Notes: a model not told the origin generated them from the sequence alone. Counted from the stretch's first letter, positions 32,114-40,543 are shown. The stretch is DNA of 64,000 nucleotides from Butyrivibrio sp. AE3009 (GCF_000420845.1 NZ_ATVS01000020.1:1-64000); one strand, 5' to 3'. Program-made: numbers and translations.

Positions 32114-32896
32114 ATGAGGATACTTTTCATACGCCATGGGGACCCTGACTATGTCAACGACACACTTACTGAGCAGGGGAAAATTGAGGCAAGACTTCTT
32201 GCGGATATGATCAACGATCTTGGAATCGATGAAGCCTATGTATCTCCCCTCGGAAGAGCTGTGGATACTGCGGAGTATTCACTTAGGGCGCTTGGAAAAA
32301 AGGCGACGACTCTGGACTGGCTCAGGGAATTCCCCGCAGAGGTGGATCCCAATACTTCTGAAGTTGCAAGGAAAGCCTATGCCACAGAGTTGTGGACAGA
32401 TGAAGAGACGGGAAAGTACAAAAAGCGCATAATCTGGGATGTTTTGCCATCATATTTTGGTCAGCACCCGGAGCTTTTTGATGTGAATGCCTTCATGGAC
32501 TCGGAGTTGGTAAAAGAGAGCGACATGAAGGAGAAGTATGAATATGTCATCAGCTCTTTTGATCGTTTTCTGGCTGATAACGGATATGTGAGGGATGGAA
32601 GCGTATATAGAGTTGAGAAAGGAAACAGCAAGACTATTGCGTTTTTCTGCCACTTTGGAATTACGGCAGTTCTTCTGTCAAGACTGTGGAATGTGTCACC
32701 CTTTGTGACTTTGCAGTCCCTGGCAACGGCGCCTACGTCCGTTACCGAGGTGGTGACCGAAGAGAGGCAGAAGGGCATTGCAACCTTCCGCACTCTCAGG
32801 GTCGGTGACCTGACCCACTTAATCAGCGCCGGTGTGGAACCTTCTTTTTCCGGAAGATTCTGCGAGCGTTATGAGAACGAAGACCAGCGGCACTAA
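32114..32896 (+). CDS. Histidine phosphatase family protein
   Basis: This 260-residue protein starts MRILFIRHGDPDY, where RHG holds the phosphorylated His. SPLGRAVDTAEYS supplies the second Arg, and FFCHFGITAVLLSR has the late His. It is longer than the minimal phosphoglycerate-mutase fold because of an insert at about 90-145. The substrate cannot be read. It follows the LUD gene by 12 bp and is probably in the same operon. Confidence 0.85.
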   Translation: MRILFIRHGDPDYVNDTLTEQGKIEARLLADMINDLGIDEAYVSPLGRAVDTAEYSLRALGKKATTLDWLREFPAEVDPNTSEVARKAYATELWTDEETGKYKKRIIWDVLPSYFGQHPELFDVNAFMDSELVKESDMKEKYEYVISSFDRFLADNGYVRDGSVYRVEKGNSKTIAFFCHFGITAVLLSRLWNVSPFVTLQSLATAPTSVTEVVTEERQKGIATFRTLRVGDLTHLISAGVEPSFSGRFCERYENEDQRH

Positions 32897-32907
32897 TCGG
32901 AAAAAAG

Positions 32908-32946
32908 GCCTGTCCCCATGTGGCAACGGGGGCAGGCTCATTTTGT
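32908..32946. terminator. Terminator shared by two convergent genes
   Basis: GCCTGTCCCC pairs with GGGGGCAGGC around ATGTGGCAAC, with A6 on the left and TTTTG on the right. It can end both the phosphatase transcript and the minus-strand pepF transcript. Confidence 0.8.
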
Positions 32947-34641
32947 TTAGACAGTGTAACGCTTGGACAGCTCCTCAATTACATGAGCTGTACTCTTTTC
33001 AACTGTGCCGGCATCGAAGGGACTTAAGAGATTTCCGATTTTCAGAAGCTCTAAGTATCCTTTGGTTCCGCCGGCGCGGCAAAGACGAAGATAATCCTCC
33101 CAGGCCTTCTGTCTATCCTCTTTCATGCGGCCATAGTACTGGAACGCACAGATCTGTGACATGGCATATTCGATGTAGTAGAAAGGATAGAGGAAGATGT
33201 GTTGTTTCTGCATCCAGAAACCACCGGCCTCCAGGAATTCATTTCCGTCATAATCACGCCAGGGCATGTATTTCTGCTCAATCTCATGCCAGGTTCTCTT
33301 CCAGTCAGCGGCTGAGTATTCAGGATGCGCATAAACTTCGTGCTGGAATTCATCAACACTAACCAGATAAGGAATTGTGCAGAGGGCTCCAAGCAGATGT
33401 GAAGTAACATACTTCTCTGTATTTTCCTCAAAGAACAGCTCCATCCAAGGGTAAGCGAAGTGTTCCATTGACATGGAATGAATCTCGTTTATCTCTGCTG
33501 TTGAGCCTCTAAGTGCATCTACATCAATGGATCTCAGTGCGAGATATCCCTGGAATGCATGACCTGCCTCATGGGTAAGAACGTCCACATCCGCTGAGGT
33601 TCCGTTGAAATTGCTGAAGATGAAAGGAGCCTTGAAAAGGGACATAGAGGTCATATAGCCGCCCATGTGCTTACCGGGTCTCGTCTCCAGATCAAAGAGC
33701 TCATATTTTTTCATGAAATCAAAGAATTCACCTGTCTCGGCGCTCATCTCTGTGTACATCTTCTGAGCCTTATCAATAAGCTCCTGTGTGGTTCCGATCG
33801 GTGTAGCATTTCCATCGGGGAAAATAAGCTCTTCATCATAGTAATAAAGCTTATCAACGCCGAGTTTTTCCTGCTGGATCTTGCGCAGCTTAGCAACCGC
33901 CGGAGTGATTATCTCTCTGACCTGCTCACGGAATTTGGCCGCATCTTCTGCTTTATAATCGAAACGGTTTCTATTGACGTAAGCCATCTCAGTATAGTTG
34001 TTAAATCCCATTTTCAGAGCCATCTCGTTACGGAGCTTAACCAGCTCTGCGTACTGTGCCTCAAGCTCAGGGCTTATTTTTTCATAGAGGGCAGCCCAGG
34101 CTTCGAAGGCTTCCTTGCGCTCTGCGCGGTCTGTGCTCTGCATGTGCTTAAGAAGTCCATAGAAATTACATTCTTCACCTCTAAAGTTAGTTGTAGCACC
34201 GGCTGCTGTTTTACTGTATTCCTGGCTGACCTGTTCGCAGCGAATGGTCTCGGGAATGATCTTCTCATCGCTTGTAAGTAGAGAAGCGTCCAGCTTCCTA
34301 AGGAGCTGTGCACCGAACTCTTCCTCAAACTGCGGTCTGAACTGAGAGCTTGTCAGTGCTTTTGCCAAAGCATTGTACTGGGGAATAGTCCCGGCAAATG
34401 CCTCCTGAAGCCATTGGAGTTCATTGTCATAAAACTCATCCTTCATGTTGATGGTGTTGCGGATATGAGCCACAGTATACATGGTTTCATCGGCCTGTTC
34501 GCGCTCCTGCAGAGCAAAATAGGCGTCTTTGACCTCCTGATAGCTCTTGGCATCACGAATCTTGGCGGCAGTATCTTCTACAGCTCTTTTAAGCGCCTCA
34601 ACATCTGGACGCTTATATTCGATTTCACTAAATTTCTTCAT
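32947..34641 (-). CDS. M3 family oligoendopeptidase
   Basis: This 564-residue cytoplasmic zinc peptidase degrades oligopeptides. The M3 zinc motif is visible as HEAGHAFQ, with the third ligand in the following EINEIHSMSMEHF segment. Length and motifs fit the PepF/oligoendopeptidase F group. GGAGGTCGG precedes the ATG. It stands alone on the minus strand. Confidence 0.92.
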   Translation of the reverse strand: MKKFSEIEYKRPDVEALKRAVEDTAAKIRDAKSYQEVKDAYFALQEREQADETMYTVAHIRNTINMKDEFYDNELQWLQEAFAGTIPQYNALAKALTSSQFRPQFEEEFGAQLLRKLDASLLTSDEKIIPETIRCEQVSQEYSKTAAGATTNFRGEECNFYGLLKHMQSTDRAERKEAFEAWAALYEKISPELEAQYAELVKLRNEMALKMGFNNYTEMAYVNRNRFDYKAEDAAKFREQVREIITPAVAKLRKIQQEKLGVDKLYYYDEELIFPDGNATPIGTTQELIDKAQKMYTEMSAETGEFFDFMKKYELFDLETRPGKHMGGYMTSMSLFKAPFIFSNFNGTSADVDVLTHEAGHAFQGYLALRSIDVDALRGSTAEINEIHSMSMEHFAYPWMELFFEENTEKYVTSHLLGALCTIPYLVSVDEFQHEVYAHPEYSAADWKRTWHEIEQKYMPWRDYDGNEFLEAGGFWMQKQHIFLYPFYYIEYAMSQICAFQYYGRMKEDRQKAWEDYLRLCRAGGTKGYLELLKIGNLLSPFDAGTVEKSTAHVIEELSKRYTV

Positions 34642-34765
34642 ATATAACCGACCTCCTTAAATTGTTCACAATTGAATTATATATAAAAGCCCCAAAAAGC
34701 GCAATGGATGACATGGGGATGGTTCTTTTGTCACTTTAGTGAAAATTTTTCTGTAAAAAAAGATG

Positions 34766-34794
34766 TTGACATGGTATTGTCAGACAGATATACT
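34766..34794 (+). promoter_or_regulatory. Near-consensus sigma-A promoter
   Basis: TTGACA (34766-34771) and TATACT (34789-34794) are 17 bp apart. It drives the 38-codon gene and, past the hairpin, perhaps the kinase-like gene. Upstream bases 34642-34760 contain one degenerate GGGGATGGTTC repeat. Confidence 0.8.
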
Positions 34795-34826
34795 TACAAC
34801 TAATAATTTTCAGAAAGGATTACGAG

Positions 34827-34943
34827 ATGGAAAGATTGTATCCCGTCACTAAATGCATGATGCTCGTGGTCGATTCCGTGAATACTATTCAGGGGACTGT
34901 TTTTGATATGCATGATGAGGACGAGATTATATGCAAGGCGTAG
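34827..34943 (+). CDS. 38-residue protein or leader peptide
   Basis: ATG at 34827 behind AGAAAGGAT opens a frame MERLYPVTKCMMLVVDSVNT... ending EDEIICKA at TAG 34941-34943. It has two Cys and an acidic tail. A near-consensus promoter precedes it and a terminator-like hairpin follows 31 bp later, so it has all parts of a gene. It could be a free small protein or the leader peptide of an attenuator controlling the next gene. I recognise no family. Confidence 0.55.
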   Translation: MERLYPVTKCMMLVVDSVNTIQGTVFDMHDEDEIICKA

Positions 34944-34974
34944 TCTAAGTTTATAATCTATATAGAGATTTTGA

Positions 34975-35009
34975 AGCCTCATCAAGGGAAAACCTGGTGA
35001 GGCTTTTTT
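34975..35009 (+). terminator. Terminator/attenuator before kinase-like gene
   Basis: GCCTCATCAAGG pairs with CCTGGTGAGGC (GU-containing) around AAAA, followed by T6. It sits only 15 bp before the next start codon, so read-through must be regulated or the next gene has its own promoter, which I do not see. Confidence 0.7.
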
Positions 35010-35024
35010 GTGATAGGAGGATAT

Positions 35025-35627
35025 ATGGCAAACTTAATTGTGGTATGCGGACCCCAGGCGGTGGGGAAGATGACTGTGGCGGAGAGCTTAAGGGATAAAC
35101 TCAGATACAACATGATGATGAATCACGACAGCATCGAGGTTTCGGATAGGATATTTGGATTTGGGACTCCGGCCCAGCGAGAGTTTAACAGCTATTTCAG
35201 GGAAAAGGCCTTTGAACTGGCAGTGAAGCATGATGTAGACCTGATCTTTACGTATGTTGCCGCTTTTGATCTGCAGGAAGAGCATGATTATCTTCATTCT
35301 TTGGAAAAAATGTTTGAGGAGGCGGGAGGTCATTTCTACTTTGTGGAACTAAGTGCCACCCTGGAGGAGAGGCTTGCGAGAAATGAAACGCCACATCGAA
35401 TGGAGAAGAAAGCTTCCAAGAAGGATGTGGAATGGAGCAGGGCTAATCTTTTGGAGGATGCTAAGAAGTATAGATTGAACACTAATGAGGATGAAGTGCT
35501 TTTTGAGCATCACCTTAAGATTGATAATACAGAACTATTGCCAGATGAAGTGGCGGATAGAGTTATTGCAGAATTTGGGCTGGTGGCGAATGTGAAGGAA
35601 GAGAAGGAATATAGATTTGGAGCGTAA
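35025..35627 (+). CDS. P-loop nucleotide-binding kinase-like protein
   Basis: This 200-residue protein has Walker A GPQAVGKMT near the N-terminus and the look of an AAA_33/shikimate-kinase-like fold. FYFVELSATLEERLARN is a typical lid-adjacent segment. ATG at 35025 follows GATAGGAGG. Such proteins may phosphorylate small molecules, including antibiotics, but the substrate is unknown. It is the first gene of the repeat-rich accessory stretch. Confidence 0.72.
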   Translation: MANLIVVCGPQAVGKMTVAESLRDKLRYNMMMNHDSIEVSDRIFGFGTPAQREFNSYFREKAFELAVKHDVDLIFTYVAAFDLQEEHDYLHSLEKMFEEAGGHFYFVELSATLEERLARNETPHRMEKKASKKDVEWSRANLLEDAKKYRLNTNEDEVLFEHHLKIDNTELLPDEVADRVIAEFGLVANVKEEKEYRFGA

Positions 35628-35651
35628 GTAATAGGACGGATGCGAGTCAAT

Positions 35652-35780
35652 GGGGACGGTTTTATACCAATGGGGACGGTTCTCTATGGTATAGTTTTCG
35701 TCAATACAAAATTTTGCATATTATTACATGCACAAAACTATACCATAAAGAACCGTCCCCATTGGTATAAAACCGTCCCC
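35652..35780. repeat. Long inverted repeat of the GGGGACGGTT family
   Basis: Arms 35652-35698 and 35734-35780 are complementary over 47 bp with one mismatch. Each arm contains two GGGGACGGTT cores separated by a TATACCAAT box. The loop is about 35 bases. It would form a very stable hairpin in DNA or RNA just before a GNAT gene. Related single cores lie at about 34715, 36724, 37429, 44090, 45850 and 63385-63470. Confidence 0.9.
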
Positions 35781-35815
35781 AATATACATAGGATAAAAAC
35801 AAGGAGGAATGAAGA

Positions 35816-36343
35816 ATGAAAGTAATGATTGAAACAGAAAGATTAGTGTTAAGACCCTTGGTACCGGAGGATTATGAGGCAGTATACAAGTGGGGGTCCG
35901 ATCCGATTGTAAATGAATACATGATATATCCACTTTATAAATGCGCAGAAGATGTAAAGGCCTGGCTTGAGGGGCGGGATGATGACAATCCGGATAGTTA
36001 TGACCTTGGCATAGAGCTGAAGGAAACCGGGGAGCTCATCGGTAGTGGCGGTTTTGTTTACCATCCTGAAAGAGATGCCTGGGAAGTAGGCTACAACATC
36101 AGAAGAGACCAGTGGGGCAAGGGCTATGTTCCTGAAGCTATGCAGGGAATACTTGATCACATCAAGGAGCACAGAACAGTCCGCGCCATCGAAGGAACCT
36201 TTGCAAAAGAGAATCACAAGAGCCAGCGCGTAATGGAGAAGCTCGGCATGCACTACCTGGAGGACACCGAATTCCGGAAACTCGACGGCAGCAGGAAGTA
36301 TGATGCAAAGACCTTTATCAGAGAGTTCTGGAACTGCCATTAA
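35816..36343 (+). CDS. GNAT acetyltransferase, RimJ/RimL type
   Basis: This 175-residue protein has the RimJ/RimL layout: IETERLVLRPLVPEDYEAVYKW at the start, WEVGYNIRRDQWGKGYVPEAM with the acetyl-CoA loop, and ENHKSQRVMEKLGMH. It transfers acetyl from acetyl-CoA to an amine; the substrate may be a protein N-terminus or a small molecule. AAGGAGG precedes the ATG. Confidence 0.85.
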   Translation: MKVMIETERLVLRPLVPEDYEAVYKWGSDPIVNEYMIYPLYKCAEDVKAWLEGRDDDNPDSYDLGIELKETGELIGSGGFVYHPERDAWEVGYNIRRDQWGKGYVPEAMQGILDHIKEHRTVRAIEGTFAKENHKSQRVMEKLGMHYLEDTEFRKLDGSRKYDAKTFIREFWNCH

Positions 36344-36351
36344 GAAGGTGC

Positions 36352-36470
36352 CGTCCCCATCCCCGGAGTCCCGGGATCTCAAGGCACCCTCCGAAAATGC
36401 TTGTTGTCATCTGTGCTGTGCTTTTTTTTAGGGTCAGTAAGCAGAAACGCCTCATATCGACTTCACTCAG
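36352..36470. repeat. Half copy of the 227-bp palindromic repeat (copy 1)
   Basis: Outer arm GTCCCCATCCCCGGAGTCCC, then CTCAAGGCACCCTCCGAAAA, GCTTGTTGTCATCTG and CTCATATCGACTTC match the left half of the copy at 39590. The right half is missing. Confidence 0.75.
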
Positions 36471-36490
36471 AACAATCTAAGGAGAATAGA

Positions 36491-36709
36491 ATGAGTATAG
36501 AAATTAAGAAGATGGAAACTGATGATGAATTCAAGGGGAAGGCCTATGTTCACTGGAAAGGCTGGCAGGAAGCTTATACCGGGATTGTGGATCAGGGATA
36601 TCTTGATGGACTTACTTTGGAGAAGTGTGGCTTTAGATCAGATGGGACGGAAAAAGAGATTGAACTAGGAGCGCAAATCATTGAAATAAGAATGGTCAGG
36701 AAACGGTGA
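36491..36709 (+). pseudogene. GNAT acetyltransferase with internal deletion
   Basis: AAGGAGAATAGAATG opens a 72-codon frame. The first 46 residues look like a GNAT N-terminus (AYVHWKGWQEAYTGIVDQGY) and the last 26 like a GNAT C-terminus (CGFRSDGTEKEIELG). The central acetyl-CoA-binding part, roughly 90-110 residues, is missing, and the join falls at an EKCGF sequence. Deletion between short direct repeats encoding EKC explains this. The frame stays open, but acetyltransferase activity is not expected. Confidence 0.75.
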
Positions 36710-36868
36710 TGAGTCAGGACGAACCGTCCCCGTGCCATACATTCCCCCAAAAAGCAAATTAACTCCCTGCATTTTCCTAACTCAGAAATGTATTTTCAAT
36801 TTTAAAACCTTTAAAATTGAAGAAAAAAATATGCCTGAGAATCATGAGGCTATAGTCAAAGGAATACA

Positions 36869-37426
36869 GTGGAGAAAGGAAGGCTTCAGCAACAAATGAA
36901 AAAGCAGTCCCCCAAAAAATATCTGGCACTAGCAGTCATCTTCATCGTCTTTGCCATAACCGTTGTCCATCAGCTTACAGCCATGGCAAGTCGTGCTAAA
37001 TCACCCGAAGAAATAAAAGCATATATTACAGATAATAATGATGCCTTAACCGCTTTTGCCAAAGACTTATATGATACTCAGAGTCAAGAACTGATTATCT
37101 ACGATTCGCCAAAAGAATTACCTAAATCTTCCAAAAAAATCTGCAACCCCTTCGCTGATTCAAGAATCCTTTATATATCAGTGGAAAAAGGTGTTCATCC
37201 GGAAGGCGACAGAGTATTCTTTATTCTGAAAGACAGACCTGATGATAAGCGCTATTACAACAGTGGTTTCTATTACTCTCCTACAGGTACAATATCTGAT
37301 CTATACGGAAATGCCAAGGAGGGTGACTATTTTGAACACGATGGGGGTCAAACCGGAGAGCGCTCCCGCTACAGAACCGAAAAGATCTGCGACAACTGGT
37401 ATTATTTTGAAGAAGCAGTATGGTAA
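36869..37426 (+). CDS. Membrane-anchored protein of unknown function
   Basis: This 185-residue protein has one N-terminal helix (KYLALAVIFIVFAITVVHQLTA) and an outside part of about 140 residues ending NWYYFEEAVW. The start is taken as GTG at 36869 behind AAAGGAAT; ATG at 36896 would still keep the helix. I recognise no family. It lies between two repeat elements in the accessory region. Confidence 0.55.
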   Translation: MEKGRLQQQMKKQSPKKYLALAVIFIVFAITVVHQLTAMASRAKSPEEIKAYITDNNDALTAFAKDLYDTQSQELIIYDSPKELPKSSKKICNPFADSRILYISVEKGVHPEGDRVFFILKDRPDDKRYYNSGFYYSPTGTISDLYGNAKEGDYFEHDGGQTGERSRYRTEKICDNWYYFEEAVW

Positions 37427-37458
37427 AGAAGAACCGTCCCTCTGTCATAATCGTGCTC

Positions 37459-37685
37459 GTCCCCATCCCCGGAGTCCCGGTATCTCAAGGTACACTTCGG
37501 AAATGTGCAGTTCTTGATCGAGGCAGATGTTTTTCAAGGTGAAGGAAGACGAAAATGACGATTGCTCTGAGCGAAGTCGATATGAGGCATTTTCGTCTTA
37601 CTGAGCCTTAGAAAAACACGACGCAGATGACAACAAGCATTTTCGGAGGGTGCCTTGAGATACCGGGGCTCCGGGGATGGGGACG
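37459..37685. repeat. 227-bp palindromic repeat, full copy 2
   Basis: Outer arms 37459-37505 and 37639-37685 match over 42 of 47 bases; a second inner pair joins AAGACGAAAATG with CATTTTCGTCTT. The whole folds into one long hairpin. It is in inverted orientation to the copy at 39590, with the ABC-F gene between them. Confidence 0.85.
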
Positions 37686-37708
37686 GGCACTTGTCTTATC
37701 ACCCCCTC

Positions 37709-37737
37709 TTGACTCGTATCTATGTCAGTGTTAGTAT
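37709..37737 (+). promoter_or_regulatory. Promoter of the ABC-F transcript
   Basis: TTGACT (37709-37714) and TAGTAT (37732-37737) are 17 bp apart. The start would leave a leader of about 265 bases before the ABC-F gene. Such long leaders are usual for inducible ABC-F genes. Confidence 0.65.
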
Positions 37738-37770
37738 GAAAAGGGTTTGAAAATATAAAGAAAGAGCGCT

Positions 37771-37803
37771 ATGCGTTTAGGTGAAGGAATGATTATTAGA
37801 TAA
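37771..37803 (+). CDS. 10-residue leader peptide of the ABC-F gene
   Basis: AAAGAAAGAG precedes ATG at 37771, which encodes MRLGEGMIIR and stops at TAA 37801-37803. Inducible antibiotic-resistance ABC-F and erm genes carry short leader peptides where drug-stalled ribosomes change the mRNA fold. A T7 tract (37981-37986 region) lies before the ABC-F ribosome site, but I could not prove a terminator/antiterminator pair. Confidence 0.5.
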   Translation: MRLGEGMIIR

Positions 37804-38009
37804 TTTAGCTTGAGTGAACACGATATTTGTTTTATTAGCTGCTATTGCGGCTGTTTTGTGTACGCTTAATCTGGATTATCATGCATTCGAAACCTAAATT
37901 GCTTAGTCTGAATATAGAGACTGGGTATATCAGCAGGTCTATTTGTGTGAGTCTATTTTGCGTATGCATTATAGGCTTATTTTTTTGCAGCACAGTAGGA
38001 GGGTAGTGA

Positions 38010-39563
38010 ATGTTACAAGTAAAAAACCTCACAATAACACATCGTAAGGACCTGCGGATCATTCTGGAGAATTTCAGTATGGTGCTGAATGATGGGGACA
38101 AAGCGGTGATCATCGGAGAAGAGGGGAACGGCAAGTCCACTCTTATGAAATGGATATATGATCCGGAGATGGCTGAAGAATACACGGAGTGCGAAGGGGA
38201 AAGAGTGATGGCCGGGGAAATGCCGGGGTATCTGCCCCAGGAGCTGCCGGAAGCTGATAAGGAGAAGACTTTGTACGAGTATTTCTCGGAGGCGCAGCTG
38301 TTTTTTGACAAGGAGCCAAAGGAACTGGCTCGGATGGCAGCGGAGTTTCAGGTGGCCACGGACTTTTTTTACAGTGACCAGAAAATGGGAAGTCTCTCCG
38401 GCGGAGAAAAGGTAAAGGCGCAGCTGATGCGGCTTCTGATGGATAATCCCACAGTGCTGCTTCTGGACGAGCCGTCCAACGACATTGATATCAGCACGTT
38501 GGAGCTATTGGAGAAGCTGATAAATAACTGGAAGCACATTGTTTTGTTCATATCCCATGACGAGACGCTGATCGAGAACACAGCCAATGTGGTGATTCAT
38601 ATTGAGCAGATCATGAGAAAGACTAAGAGCAGATACACCATCGTAAAGGATAATTATCAGAACTATATAAAGAACAGGGCTGCAAATTTTGAGAGGCAGG
38701 AGCAGCAGGCTCTGAACGATAGGCGTGATAAGAAGCTCCGCGACGAGAAGTACAGAAGGCTGATGCAGAGCGTAAACAGGGCCCAGACCACCATTGGTAG
38801 CGTTGATACCGGACATATCGGTGATCCCATGCAGGCTGCAAGGAATCTCAAGGACAAGATGCATACTGTAAAGGCCATGGGCAGACGTTTTGAAAAAGAA
38901 GATGAGAACATGACGGAGAGGCCGGAGCAGGAGGAAGCTATTTTCTTTAAGCTTGGAGATAAGAACGCGGGAATGCCTGCGGGAAAAACGGTTATTGAGT
39001 ATTCCCTGGATAAGCTGACGACGCCGGATGGTTCCAAGGTTCTTTCCAAAGATATTTTTCTTAGAGTCAGGGGGCCGGAGAAAATCTGCATTGTGGGTAC
39101 CAATGGTGTGGGAAAGACGACGCTTTTGAAGAAGATGGCGGAGGAGATGCTAAGTAGGAGCGACATCAGAGCTCAGTATATGCCGCAGAACTACGAGGAG
39201 CTGCTGGACCTGGATGTGACGCCCGTGGAATTCCTTGACGACACCGGGGATAAAGCGGTGCGAACCCGCATCAGAACTTATCTTGGGTCGCTGAAATATA
39301 CCGCAGATGAGATGGATCACCCCATAAGGGAGTTGTCCGGCGGGCAGAAGGCGAAGGTGCTGCTTCTTAAGATGAGTCTGTCCGATGCGAATGTGCTTAT
39401 ACTGGATGAGCCCACGAGAAACTTTTCGCCACTGTCGGGACCGGTCATAAGGAAGATGATAGCCTCTTTTCCCGGAGCAGTTATCAGTATCTCCCACGAC
39501 CGCAAGTACATCGAGGAAGTCTGCACCAAGACCTACACGCTGACCGAAGATGGCCTGAAGTGA
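38010..39563 (+). CDS. ABC-F ATPase, possible ribosome-protection protein
   Basis: This 517-residue cytoplasmic protein has two ATP-binding cassettes and no membrane helices. Cassette 1: Walker A GEEGNGKST, signature LSGGEKVKAQ, Walker B VLLLDEPSNDID. Cassette 2: Walker A GTNGVGKTT, signature LSGGQKAKVL, Walker B VLILDEPTRNFSP. The charged interdomain linker (about 205-270) is present. Some ABC-F proteins remove antibiotics from ribosomes, others act in translation. A leader peptide, a long leader and flanking repeats favour a resistance role. TAGGAGGG precedes the ATG. Confidence 0.88.
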   Translation: MLQVKNLTITHRKDLRIILENFSMVLNDGDKAVIIGEEGNGKSTLMKWIYDPEMAEEYTECEGERVMAGEMPGYLPQELPEADKEKTLYEYFSEAQLFFDKEPKELARMAAEFQVATDFFYSDQKMGSLSGGEKVKAQLMRLLMDNPTVLLLDEPSNDIDISTLELLEKLINNWKHIVLFISHDETLIENTANVVIHIEQIMRKTKSRYTIVKDNYQNYIKNRAANFERQEQQALNDRRDKKLRDEKYRRLMQSVNRAQTTIGSVDTGHIGDPMQAARNLKDKMHTVKAMGRRFEKEDENMTERPEQEEAIFFKLGDKNAGMPAGKTVIEYSLDKLTTPDGSKVLSKDIFLRVRGPEKICIVGTNGVGKTTLLKKMAEEMLSRSDIRAQYMPQNYEELLDLDVTPVEFLDDTGDKAVRTRIRTYLGSLKYTADEMDHPIRELSGGQKAKVLLLKMSLSDANVLILDEPTRNFSPLSGPVIRKMIASFPGAVISISHDRKYIEEVCTKTYTLTEDGLK

Positions 39564-39589
39564 TATGGAGGGCCGGTCGCCTATCCCCG

Positions 39590-39797
39590 GAGGTCCGGCA
39601 TCTCAAGGCACACTTCGGAAATGCTTGTTGTCATCTGTGTTGTGTTTTTCTAAGGCTCAGTAAGATGAAAATACCTCATATCGACTTCGCTCAAAGAAAT
39701 CGGTGTTTTCATCTTCCTTCGCCTTGAAAAACATCGCCTCGATCAAGAACTGCGCATTTTCGAATGATGCCTTGAGATACCGGACCTCCGGGGATGG
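39590..39797. repeat. Palindromic repeat, full copy 3 (inverted to copy 2)
   Basis: CTATCCCCGGAGGTCCGG at the left and CCGGACCTCCGGGGATGG at the right are the outer arms. Inner parts (CTTGTTGTCATCTG, CTCATATCGACTTC, CCTTGAAAAACATC, CTCGATCAAGAACTG) match the reverse complement of copy 2. It lies 27 bp after the ABC-F stop. Confidence 0.8.
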
Positions 39798-39945
39798 GCT
39801 CGGAATCATGAAATACTTAGAGCGGCTCGGAAGCATGAAACACTCCAAGGATGAGTTAAGAATTATGGAGCACTTTTTGGAAGCGAATCATGAAACACTT
39901 AGGGATGGGCTCGGAATCAAGAAGCAATCCGGGGGGAACGTGGGA
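39798..39945. repeat. Degenerate tandem GCTCGGAAtCATGAAA units
   Basis: Four to five imperfect units of about 25-30 bp, such as GGGCTCGGAATCATGAAA and CGGCTCGGAAGCATGAAA, follow copy 3. The frame happens to be open, but codon use and position in a repeat make a protein unlikely. The rest of 39946-40031 shows only the next ribosome site. Confidence 0.5.
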
Positions 39946-40031
39946 TTTTGAAATTATCAGGGATGTACTTGGACGTTTGAAACAATAGAGCGAGATGGGG
40001 GATAGAATCTTAAAAAATGGAGGAATAAAGT

Positions 40032-40541
40032 ATGAGAGAAAATATTAGAGTAGTACCTTTTGAGATGAAATATATTGAGGATTATCATAAGAATTTTAAT
40101 GAGGAAATCACAAAGTATCAGTGGCCGGATCCCTTTGAGAACCTTGAGGATGCAAGAGCGCTGCTGCAGGAGTTTCTTGATGAGATGGAAAAGGGGGAGA
40201 CGCTTATTTTTGCAGTGGTGGATGATGCTGACAGATTTATTGGAAGTACAGAGATTCATGGGCTGACCGACGATTGTAACGAGCTTGGAGTTTGGATTAT
40301 TGAATCTGAGCAGGGAAAGGGCTATGCATATGAAGCGCTGAAGTACACTTTGGATCAGGCCTATGAAAAGTATGGAAAGACTGAGTTTTTCTACGAAGCA
40401 GATATTAGAAATGAAGGCAGTAATAAATTGCTGAAGAAATTCTCAGATAGTTATGAGATTACTGAACTTGAGACAGAGGAGCTTGTGACGGATTCTGGAA
40501 AAGAGCTGAAGCTTCGAGGAAATGTACTGAAGAGGAGATAA
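40032..40541 (+). CDS. GNAT acetyltransferase
   Basis: This 169-residue protein has a GNAT fold pattern: IRVVPFEMKYIEDYHKNF, FAVVDDADRFIGSTEIHG, ELGVWIIESEQGKGYAYEAL (acetyl-CoA loop) and FYEADIRNEGSNKLLKKF. GGAGGAATAAAG precedes the ATG. The next acetyltransferase gene follows after 2 bp, so both are in one transcript. Substrate unknown. Confidence 0.83.
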   Translation: MRENIRVVPFEMKYIEDYHKNFNEEITKYQWPDPFENLEDARALLQEFLDEMEKGETLIFAVVDDADRFIGSTEIHGLTDDCNELGVWIIESEQGKGYAYEALKYTLDQAYEKYGKTEFFYEADIRNEGSNKLLKKFSDSYEITELETEELVTDSGKELKLRGNVLKRR

Positions 40542-40543
40542 AA

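Noticed and set aside
39703..39951. 82-codon plus-strand frame after the ABC-F gene
   Set aside because: It runs through the palindromic copy 3 and degenerate repeats; start and composition are explained by the repeat.
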